DNA from: Amborella trichopoda
Taxonomy: Eukaryota; Streptophyta; Magnoliopsida; Amborellales; Amborellaceae
Assembly: GCF_000471905.2 (NCBI RefSeq)
Contig: NW_006499436.1
Coordinates: forward strand, 6,022,763-6,086,762
Direction of reading: 5' to 3'
Length of the DNA: 64,000 bases
Part shown: positions 36,426-46,400 of the stretch, piece by piece
How the letters are laid out: every line of letters begins with the position of its first letter
Position numbering within the stretch: position 1 is the stretch's first letter
The notes under the pieces: generated by a model
Databases searched by the model: none
Seen by the model: the letters and a program-made list of their open reading frames with translations, nothing else
What the model was told of the DNA's origin: nothing
Position numbers and translations under genes: made by a program

Positions 36426-37270
36426 CTCTTAGTGAGTAAGAGAGAGACAGAGAGAGAGAGATAGGGAGGGAGGATGGGGTCTCGTTGTCCACCGAACATG
36501 TTGTTTGGGTCGTCGTCGACAGTGCAGTTCAGCCTCTCTAATGGCGGATGGGGGGCTACCCTTGCCTACATCTACGCCGAAAGACAAATATTTTGGTGCG
36601 ATGAGCGTGGAACACAAGACGGCATTGAAGGCAAATATTTTGGAGTGGGGATATTCTAGTTAGAACATAAGGCCTCATCCCGTTCTTGCTCTTTCTTTAT
36701 CTGTTTCTCTCTCTATCAAAATTATTATTTACTCATTCCCTTGCTTATTTTTCTAAATCGTTTCAATATCTCTTGAATAGTCAATAAGTTCCTTTGCTTT
36801 TTCTTAATGGTTGAATACTACTGGCAAAAGTCACAACGGCATTTTGGAGTGATTTTGTTGGAAGCATTTTTCATTACCCTCTTTTGTAAAAGTGATGGTG
36901 CACCTCTTTGCACATGTGACGGACCTCTATTTCCAATTTTTCTAATCGATGAAGCCTTTTTCTTTATCTGGCATCGATTTCTGTCGTGCTCTACTCTGAT
37001 ACCAGACCCTTGGTGAGCTGGATTTAAAACGCGCCTCTTAATCCACCTCTAAATTTGCCTCTAAATCCACCTCTGAAAATGATCGATTTGCACTATCTAC
37101 AAACCAGCTAATGTGTCATGTTTCGACTATCTGATTTGTCTCTCTATCGATTCATGTTTCGACTCTATAATATATTTTGGATCTTACTGTTCTCAACTCT
37201 GAATTTAAGGTCCAACTGTGCATGTTGATCTGTCACTGATTTCTGTTGGCTTTTCCAAGTGCATCATGTT
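36426..37270. other. Unassigned region after the ZIP4 fragment
   Basis: It starts with an AG microsatellite (36434-36466). The open frame 36474-36659 (starting MGSRCPPNMLFG) is not recognised; its alternate frame MSVEHKTALKANILEWG faintly recalls a later part of ZIP4, but I cannot support that. CTCTGATACCA at 36994-37004 is the reverse complement of a Copia-type primer-binding site. No gene is called. Confidence 0.4.
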
Positions 37271-37495
37271 TAATGATCGGATTTTTCGATCTTGGTTGAT
37301 GATCAAGTTTTCGATCCGGGTTGATGATCAAGTTTTCGTTACTTGATCATGCTTGATGGTTGAGTTTTCCGTTACTCAATCCTATTGGATGATGGAGTTT
37401 TTCATTACTCCATTCTGTGTGATGATCGAGTTTACTCGATCTTGTCTATTTCGGATGCCTATATTTAATGATTGAATTTTCCGTTACTTCGAAAT
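37271..37495 (+). repeat. Tandem array of hairpins, about 30-50 bp each
   Basis: Seven diverged units begin with ATGAT or ATGG. Each has a stem around a T-rich loop: GATCG/CGATC, GATC/GATC, ATGATCAAG/CTTGATCAT, GGTTGAG/CTCAATC, GATGGAG/CTCCATT, GATCGAG/CTCGATC, and a weak last one. Loops are mostly TTTTCCGTTA-like. Both arms differ between units yet remain paired. Confidence 0.8.
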
Positions 37496-37539
37496 ACAAT
37501 TTCTAACACAAACCATTCAAAGTACAAAAAAATTTGAAG

Positions 37540-37972
37540 TGTTTGGCTGGTTCGAAAGTCGAACTTTCAAATTGCCTAAAATGCAAAAGAAAAAAACTAA
37601 GTGTTAGAGTTTAACAATACTTTTTTTTTTTTTAATGCTTTAGATGGTTTGAAAGATGGACGTTCGAATCGCCCAAACACTTTTGTTTTGTGTGGTTTGA
37701 AAGTTAAATTTTCAAACCGTCCAAAATATGTCAATTATTTTCTTACTTCTGGTGGTTCAAAAGTGATATTTTCAAACGGGGGGTAAATAGGAGCAAAAAA
37801 TTAAAAACTCAAAGACCTCAATATTTTTTTTTGTGTGGTTTGAAAGTTAAATTTTCAAACGGCCCAAAATATGTCAATTCTTTTCCTACTTTGGGTAGTT
37901 CAAAAGTAACATTTTCAAACTGGGGGTAAATAGGAACAAAAAATTAAAAACTCAAGGACCTCTATATAATAT
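37540..37972 (+). repeat. Second hairpin cluster with a 143-bp tandem duplication
   Basis: GTGTGGTTTGAAAGTTAAAT begins at 37690 and 37833, defining two 143-bp units. Across the cluster the pattern GGTTTGAAA - short loop - TTTCAAACC recurs about six times, some stems perfect and others with mismatches. Confidence 0.75.
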
Positions 37973-38198
37973 GCCTCAAAATTTGTACCATGTAGTAACA
38001 CTGCATATATATTTTTTCATGTTTTGTATGTAAATTTCTCCTTTTTTTACTTCGACCTAGATTTGTTTGTTCTAATTTAAATCCATACTGTTTTGAATTA
38101 AAACCATTTTGAAAGTTGAAAAAAAAAAGATGGACAAAAAATGTAAAACATATAGGGAAAATGCTTTGATGATGATGATAGCACATTTTCAAAAGGGA

Positions 38199-38447
38199 TT
38201 ATGTACTATATATTACAATTCACTTTAGGTACATAGATGTCACAGTTACTTTTAGCCATTGGATATAAAACAAACAGATTGAATTGTATCACAACATTTG
38301 AGAAATTTTATTTTGGACTTCATTTATAGTCATTGACAAATCTCTAACCACCAATTTTCACATCTAACGTGTACTAAAAATAAATAAAAATGTATATAAA
38401 GGGACTATTCACTTTTTGATATAAGGAGGTCACCATCATTCTTCTCT
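38199..38447. mobile_element. Probable MITE related to the one at 13170
   Basis: Shares TTAGCCATTGGATATAAAA and a TTTGATATAAGGAGGTCACC right end with the 13170 element. The left end is degraded, so limits are approximate. Confidence 0.4.
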
Positions 38448-38676
38448 GCTCGGGTAGTTGTGAATGTGTCATTGGCTAGACTAAAAATTAAAAAAAATAA
38501 AAAATCTTGATCTTTGTATTACATTCAAAGCCATCCAATTTGACCTCAAATGGCTAGCGGTAAATGGTGACCTCGTTGCAACAAGATAAATAGTCTCATG
38601 GTAGACTAATCCAAAACAAATAATCTTGCTCTATACATTTCCTTTTGCTAAATACCCCTAAGAGATATTATCGTAA

Positions 38677-39276
38677 GGGTGTGGTTTGTATAAACCTGAG
38701 GCCTTAACCAATCAAAATAAGGGCGTGGTTTGTATAAACCTGAGGCCTTAATCAATCAAAGTAAGGTGCACCTTCAAATAGTGCTAGAACTTATTGTTTC
38801 AATATCATAAATCTTCGTGATGGCATGAAAATTTATTTTCGTCTCTAATTATAAAATTTAAATATTTATACATAGTGTAAATCAAGCAAATATATGAACA
38901 CTAGAAAACTAATAGTTTATATAATACATTACAAGATGAACTATTTCCAAGATTTTAATTTTTTTTTTCTCATGTCCACATATCTTGAGGTTGAGATAAT
39001 TGAACTAGGGGTTTTTCGACAAAATAGCTTCGAAATGTATTCAATGAACCATTTACTTTTCAAACAAGGACGTCATAAATCATTATTGACTATTGGATGT
39101 GAAATTTGGTGATTGATGATGTTTTATTGATTGGATATAAAGTCCAAAATAAAATATCTCAAATGTTGTGACATATTTCAACCTATTAAATTTCACATCC
39201 AATGATTATAAAAAAATTACGACATCTAATAATCTCATAGCATACAATCCCCATTTTGATTGATTACAGCGTCACT
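38677..39276. mobile_element. MITE, TAAACCTGAGGCC-end subtype, with a nested insertion
   Basis: The start GGGTGTGGTTTGTATAAACC is duplicated in tandem (second copy near 38722). The interior matches the sister copies (CCTTCAAATAGTGCTAGAAC, CTCATGTCCACATATCTTGA). The right end, ATTTTGATTGATTACAGC, is the inverse of the start. A separate short element at about 39040-39250 splits it. Confidence 0.6.
39040..39250. mobile_element. Short MITE nested in another MITE
   Basis: The two arms contain TATTGGATGTGAAATTTGG and, in reverse complement, CATTGGATGTGAAATTTAA, as in the element at 13170. It interrupts the surrounding MITE. Confidence 0.55.
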
Positions 39277-39284
39277 CTTATATA

Positions 39285-39612
39285 AGGGTGGCAACGAGTC
39301 GAGTCGGGTCCATGTCCAGCTCTTGGACCGGACGCGAATTAATCAGATCTCGACCCGAACCCGAAAATATAGTGTGGAACACAAACCCGATCTAAACCAA
39401 CCCAAAAATTAAAATTTCTATGTATTTAACTATATTTCATATATTGGGACCTAAAAAATATTACCAGATCCGCATCTGATCGGACTGGACCCCAATAGCA
39501 TTCAGATCCAATATTTAGATCTGAACCCAGCTTGTCGAGTCTAATTTTTGGACCAATACCCGGACCCGGATCGGGTCTACTCCTTTGATCCGCGACCATT
39601 GCGAACCCTACA
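39285..39612. mobile_element. hAT-type MITE, perfect 8-bp target duplication (328 bp)
   Basis: The left end AGGGTGGCAACGAGTC and right end TGTAGGGTTCGCAATGG (reverse complement) enclose GC-rich sequence with many GACCCG/CGGGTC words. The 8-mer cttatata flanks it at 39277-39284 and 39613-39620. Terminal AGGGT-G-C and 8-bp duplication fit the hAT superfamily. Confidence 0.75.
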
Positions 39613-39620
39613 CTTATATA

Positions 39621-40241
39621 AACTTTTTCTTTATCGTTAATTCCCCCCTCATTTTTTTTTGTTTTTTTGCTTTGAGCCAATTGCTAAATATGCTGTATTA
39701 TCTCACCAATTCACCGTTAAATCGATGCCTTATATTTTTGGCGAATTCCGATTTCATATAAAAAAAAGTGATAACATTAAAACGACAAACTAGATGTATC
39801 GAAAGCGACTTCTGCGGCCGAGATCTGTATTCTCTGTTAATCCAACGGACACATATCGTTGGTGCGGTGCGCAGTTTCCAAATCTAACCAGTACCTTCTA
39901 GAAGATCGGACGGCCAAGATCTCTCCTAAGAGGCACGTATAAAATCGGACGGCTAGCATTCTCCACCTCATAAGCAAATGGACGGCCAAGATGCTCCAAA
40001 GGATACGGAAGGTGCGCGAGCTTTAAAGCGTGTGAATCGTCTTTACCAAAAGCAGTTAAACTGCGTGAAATTTATTGGTCTCCAGAAAAAGTAAGAGAGA
40101 GAAATGAACACTTTTTAGAGAGAGAGAGGGATCGTTTTCTTCTTCTTAAAGGCTAGGGTTTTCGAGGAGTTACAGCAGCTCCTGTTGTTGTTGGACTGGA
40201 AATTAGGGTTAGGGTATTTGTTTTCCCTCCGTGATTCGAGG
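39621..40241 (+). promoter_or_regulatory. Upstream region and leader of the SEC gene
   Basis: Three copies of a GGACGGCCAAGAT-like word lie at 39905-39920, 39944-39959 (with CTAGCAT) and 39978-39992, spaced 39 and 34 bp. A TATAAAA lies at 39939-39945. AG runs at 40092-40132 suggest the 5' leader. The start site itself is not fixed. Confidence 0.45.
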
Positions 40242-40416
40242 ATGTTACTCTCTATACAGAGCGACGCTAGGCAGCAGCAACAACAATTGCTGGGGTGCGA
40301 TGGCGTTGGCAGCAGCAGGCTGGTTCCATTCAGTTCTGATCTTGAAGAATCCTTTCTTTGTCAGCAAGAATCTTGCTTGACTCAGCAATCTTTGCATACC
40401 AGTGATTTACGAGATG
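40242..40416 (+). CDS. SEC: SEC exon 1: low-complexity N-terminus
   Basis: Encodes residues 1-58 ([17 protein letters not shown] start), with a glutamine run and a Ser/Gln-rich stretch, and ends in phase 1. The N-terminus is poorly conserved in the family, so this exon is supported mainly by frame, splice phase and position. Confidence 0.8.
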
Positions 40417-43400
40417 GTATCTTAAATATTGATGGAATTTCTCTCTTTCTCTCTCTATCTAAGTTTGTGCAAAGATTAATTTTTATTTTTTGTGTGTGTT
40501 GTTATGGTGCTTAATTAGATAGAATCTTGCTGTTTTCTTATCCTCTGCTATCTACTTCAGTAGTTGATTATTGAGTTTATTTCTCTCTCTCCCTCATTTC
40601 ACTTTGGAGATTTCAATTTTTTGATCGTCCACTCTGAAAGGTTCTTCTGTTTTCCTGTTGTAATACTTAACTGGGCAAAAATCTTGCAATTTTCTTATAG
40701 AAAATGTTTTGATAAGGCTGCAGCCTATCAAAATAAGTAAAGCATCACCCCAGAAATCCCCAAAAATTGTAGTTTTGGCATAGGAAAACCTTCAAATCAA
40801 TCATCTCGGCCTGGACCACTGTGGTTGTACAAAAAATATAGGATTTCAAGATCTAAAAATGGTGTGTTGTAACACATTTTCTAGACAATCCATTTTGCTC
40901 TAAAAATAAGTTTTTACCGATCCACATGATCTGTACTGTTTTTTTATCTTCAAATTTCATATTCGGTATCGGAAATCATTTGAGTCATCACGGGGATTTC
41001 CGATGCCCAAAGTGCTTTTTGGACAAGGATTGGAGTTGAGGGTTCGCTTTGTTTTCAAAAAGCCTAGGCCTTATAGAAACTGTATTCTTTTCTTATGTCT
41101 GTCAGTTCAGTCGTTGGTTATTTTGTATGTCCTTGCATCTCCTTCACTGTGAAAATTTACTCTCTTTTCTTGCGGTTTTCTGTTAATTTTGTTGAAAAAA
41201 ATACCCAAATATGATGCTGTTTGGTGGAGATTGTCTCTGCTATGTTTTCTGTGCTGCCATATGTGTTGTGGCAAAATATTCCTTGGAAAAACTAATGTGG
41301 TCATGGGACGTCATCTGGGTTGTCTTTGAGAAGCATGGGGTCATAATATATTTCCGCCTGGTTTCTCATGTGTGTTTCTTCCAACAAAATCTTGTTAGAA
41401 AGGATATTTTTTATCATAGGTAATTAGGTATATGGGGCAACAATTCCTTTCCTTTTCTTTTTAAATTTTTTTTACTACTGCAGATTGGATAGCAATCATG
41501 TTAAACTGTGAATGACACAACAGTTGTACCAGCACTAATGCACCGGGTCCCTTCAAAACTCTGAAGCCTCCCCCCCCCCCCCCGCCCAAAAAAAAAGGAA
41601 AAAAAAGATAATGATGATATTAAATTCGAAAATTGAGCTTCTGAATTAAAGGAATGTCTGGTGAAGTAAGAAGTCCAACAAGAGAAATATAGTGTTCATT
41701 TAGCTATGTGCTTAGATTCAGGGGAAGCTTTCCTAATGTGAGTCGTTACTAACTCGCTTTGGTACGATTAGATAATTTATCTGTTGAAACAGCTGCCACT
41801 ATGTTTCTCTCTTCATCTGTTTTCTAAGGTCAATTTCTTCAAGGTATTCTTTTTACGTCATCCGTTGTTTACCTCGGTTTGGTACTATTAGATAATTTAT
41901 TTGTTGAAACAGCTGCCACTATGTTTCTTTCTTCATCTGTTTTCTAAGGTCAATTTCTTGAAGGCATTCTTTTTACGTCATCCGTTGATTAACTCGGTTT
42001 GGTACTATTAGATAATATATCTGTTGAAACAGCTGCCACTATGTTTCTTTCTTCATCTGTTTTCTAAGGTCAATTTCTTCAAGGCATTATTTTTACGTCA
42101 TCCGTTGATTTAGTGTGAATAAATTGCTTGTGGCCTACTTAGATCATCCTTTTGTGATAATTGACTGGCATTTTTTTTCTCTCTATGTTGTGCAGCTAAC
42201 GAAGAGAATCTCCTGGCCCTTGCTCACCAAAAGTACAAAGCTTTGAACTATAAGCAGGCTCTTGAGCATAGCAATGCTGTTTACGAGAAAAATCCACAGC
42301 GCACCGATAATCTTCTTCTCCTTGGGGCTATTCATTATCAGGTTGTTTCTTCCGCTGTGTTTGGCTTGTCAAGGCATGCCCACTGATTTTTTTTTCCTTT
42401 CTTTTTTTTTTTCAAATTAACTTTTGAGATGAAAAGAACATGGTGCGGGAAAGACTGTCCTTTTGACTCCTTAAGTTGTTTGAACTTGGGTGGTCTCGAG
42501 CTATTCGTGAGTCACTATAAGACTCTTGTGTCCCTAAATATATTCTTTAAACAATCATGGCAAATGTGTTGATCATGAGATCTATTTCCGAAAAGCTAAT
42601 TGATAGAGAGAGGTTTTAAGCAAATAGGAAGTCTTTTTCATACCTTTATAGGCATGGGAAAACTTTCTCCACAAAACTCCGTGACAAATTATGGCGACGC
42701 TTTGAGGGACAGGTTCCCAGAAGCCGCTTTCCCATTCCAGAGAGCGGCTATTTTTCTGAGTAGACTCTGCACTCGGTGATATGGCATGGATCATGCTGAA
42801 CCCTAGGCTGAGTTTTACATGCCTTGGATACCAAATTTATAAGTAACCAAAAGATAACCAAATTTATACAAAGTTTTGGTGAAGGTTGGTAATGTCCTGT
42901 AACTCCGGTTTCATTGACATGCATCTCTTTTGGCATGTGACTGTTCTCTTTTGTTCAATCTGTGCAGTACTTGTTTCTTGATTTCTTTTGCATTGCTGTT
43001 ACTATTGACCTAATTTTTGTGGCTTACATTGCCTTCTTGGACTTTTTGTCTAGTTGCATGATTTTGATATGTGCATTGCAAAGAATGAAGAAGCATTGCG
43101 CATCGACCCACATTTTGCTGAGTGTTTTGGAAATATGGCAAATGCTTGGAAGGTAACATACGTAGTCATCGGTGCAATATTTCGCAGTTCACACCTACAC
43201 TTGGATTTTTCAATTGGTTGTGGTCTCATTACGATTATTGATACTTTCCATTTATTTTTATCTATTGTAGGAAAAAGGAAACATTGATCTCGCCATTCGC
43301 TATTATTTGATTGCTATTGAGGTTTGTTGAAATTCTTTGATTTCATTTACTTGCCCCTGCTTCCTGGTATGAAACATGTACACTGTAGCTTGTCATGCAG

Positions 43401-46400
43401 TTTAAGTTTTTCATGCTGATTGAATATGCAAGTGGCTATGGTTTTTATGTTATTTATTGTACTTGTGAAACAAACAGCAAAAATAAAAGATGATTTTGTG
43501 GTTCTTTCTTCGAAATCTGCGTGTACAGAAGAGAACATATTTAATGGATGATAGAAGTTGGATCCATACATACATGATTACATAAGATGAAGAGTGGTTT
43601 GCCTTGTTATTTATCTTCATCTTGAACTTTGCTGTTTGGGGCTTAGATTCGCTTTACATTTGCTGATCCTTGCTTGGCCCGTTATATGATGGGCTTGTAT
43701 TACTGATCCCAGGATTTATCATAATAAGCGAGGCTCAGGCCCTCCTCGAAGGTTACTGACTTTTAGGCTCAGAAAGAAATTTAAGTGATAATTAATTGCT
43801 GAACTGCTACAACAAAATCAGCTCTAGGACAGCTGCGAGTTGTTGTTTTAGTAATTGGACAGTGACACCAAAATCTTGTAATATAACTGAAACAATCGTT
43901 ATATGATATTACATGTTTTAGACAGTTCTAACCTATTGTTGAACTTTCGTTTTATCAAATATAAATACAAGTGTATATTTTAGCATTAATATAAATTGAA
44001 CTAAGACATGTATTAGTTCACTGAGAAAAAGGATAAAACAATTTTTGGAGGCAGAGGCCACAGTAAAACCCATCATAAACTATAAATAAGGACAGGACTT
44101 TCAGAAGCTTGGGCAATGAAAGGAGGTTTTCCAAGTCACTGCAAGGGTCAGAAAGGGCATCCAATTTCGTTTTTTTTTGGGGCAAATGACTCAATTGTAT
44201 CGTTAATGTTCTCTTCCAATTATAATTTATATAAATTCAGTCCAACTCTTTTGAGCTTTTTAACCTTGTCATTTTTATGAACTTGAGATTCATCATGACT
44301 CAAAAAAATAATGCTACTTTTTTGCTTGTCCTTTTCTCTTCTTCTGAAAAGATGGCCTTCTATTTTTGAAAAGTTGGCGTTTAATAGTGGATTTTTTTGT
44401 GACATATTGAGGCTTTTACGCCATCTGTTGCCCTCACTGTTTTGCTTTTTGCAGTTGCGCCCTAATTTTTGCGATGCCTGGTCAAATTTAGCCAGTGCCT
44501 ACATGCGAAAAGGAAGATTGAATGAAGCAGCACAGTGCTGTCGTCAGGCCCTTACCCTGAATCCCCGCCTGGTAGTATTTTTTATTCATCTAATGATCTT
44601 GCTTAATGTCAACTTCTGTTCTCTTTGTATTTTCACAGTTTGATGTTTTTTTTCTTGTTTAGGTTGATGCTCACAGCAATCTAGGGAACCTAATGAAGGC
44701 GCAAGGTTTAATTCAAGAAGTAAGTATCTGCAAATGAGCTTTTCAAAATTATCTGTCTTAAGTTGTGATCATACTGAAATGGCAGAGCTTCTCATTTTAC
44801 TTGTCTGACTTTGACAAGAATGATTTGAATCATAATGCTAGTTGTATTTTTGTTTAATTTGATTTTTATTTGTTTATAGAGTCTCTAGTCTCTGGTTAAT
44901 GCAACTTGCGCAATATGGATTAAAAGTAATGGGCGGAATATTGATGCTTATCCAGGCATACAACTGTTACTTGGAGGCTCTGAGGATACAACCAACTTTT
45001 GCCATTGCTTGGTCAAATCTTGCTGGTTTATTCATGGAGGCAGGAGATTTCACCAGAGCTCTTGCGTACTACAAGGTGATTAATGGCATGGTTTAGTTTA
45101 CGAGGATTGAGAATATTTTTTTCCCCCTGATGTACACCTTTTGGTATTATAACTACTGCAAAGATTTTTGGCGTGGCATAGACCTTGGATTGTTTTCCCG
45201 CCAGTGGTGGTTTAGAGCGGCATTGGAGAACAATTTATGCTACTCACACGTCACAACATGCATAACCCCAAATTGTCATTCGCCATTTAATCTGCTCCTG
45301 TTGGAAAACTAAGTTGAACTCATCTTCATGATTATAACAATATTTATCAATAATAAGAACTATTTTGATATGGGAAAAAGTTTATATAAGGTTGTAACCT
45401 TAAAATATAGAATTACAAATGCACCTCAAAAATCCATTGGAAAAGGTTGTTTTAATGTTGAAAAACGTTCTAATTGATCATCTCGATATCGGGATATGAA
45501 AATATGAAAAAAAGTAATTTTTTGAGTGCAAGAAATAGTGAATTTTGCAACACATTATCTAAGCTGTCGATTTTCAAAATTTTCATATGTTTATAGATCT
45601 ACTTGATTTTAACTATTTTTGAAGTTTAAAATTTTATAATTAAAAATAAAACTAGATTTTGAGATAATCCTAAGAGTTTTTTACGTCAAAATTACATATT
45701 ATGATAAAATTTAGAGGTGTACCTTAATTGGATTGTTTAAGGTTGCAACCTTATAGAAACCACACCCTTTGATAGGTAGTTATCTTAAATAATAATTATT
45801 TTGTTAGAATTATAAGTCCTTTTATTGTTAGCATACTTGGAATATTCTAAGTATGCTCAGCTATTTGTTAGAAGTATTATTGATCATGAAGGTACTATTG
45901 AACATCATTCAAATTCACTTTGATGGTGATGTTAAAATTATTTGTCTGGACACTACCGTGTGATATTTGCAGGAGGCAGTTAAGCTGAAACCAACATTTT
46001 CTGATGCCTATCTCAACCTTGGGAATGTTTACAAGGTAAGCCATCTTTTATTGTGAAACATTGGTGAGGTTGCTGCAGATTCCAGGGCTGGTTTCTGGAG
46101 AGAAACAAATTCTTGTTTTGCCATCTCCAGGGCATGGGAATGCCTCAAGAGGCTATTATGTGCTATCAGCGAGCTATTCAGGCCAAGCCAGATTACGCAA
46201 TGGCTTTTGGTAAGTCTGGGAATCTAATCCTACTTCTACGTTGTATTTTTGGATGAAGTATGTCTTAATATGATGGTAGTTTTGGGACTCAATGTTATTA
46301 AAACTGGATTGGCCGTTCTAGTCAGTATGGGAAAGAGGGAAAAAAATACAAATAGAAATAATAAATTTTTTGGGTGGCTTAGGTTGCTTTGGCAGAGTTT

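Noticed and set aside
36474-36659. Small gene starting MGSRCPPNMLFG
   Set aside because: No family resemblance; it lies beside a broken gene fragment and a microsatellite.
40185-40241. Upstream start for SEC
   Set aside because: The frame is open, but the first codon is TTG; the first ATG in frame is at 40242.
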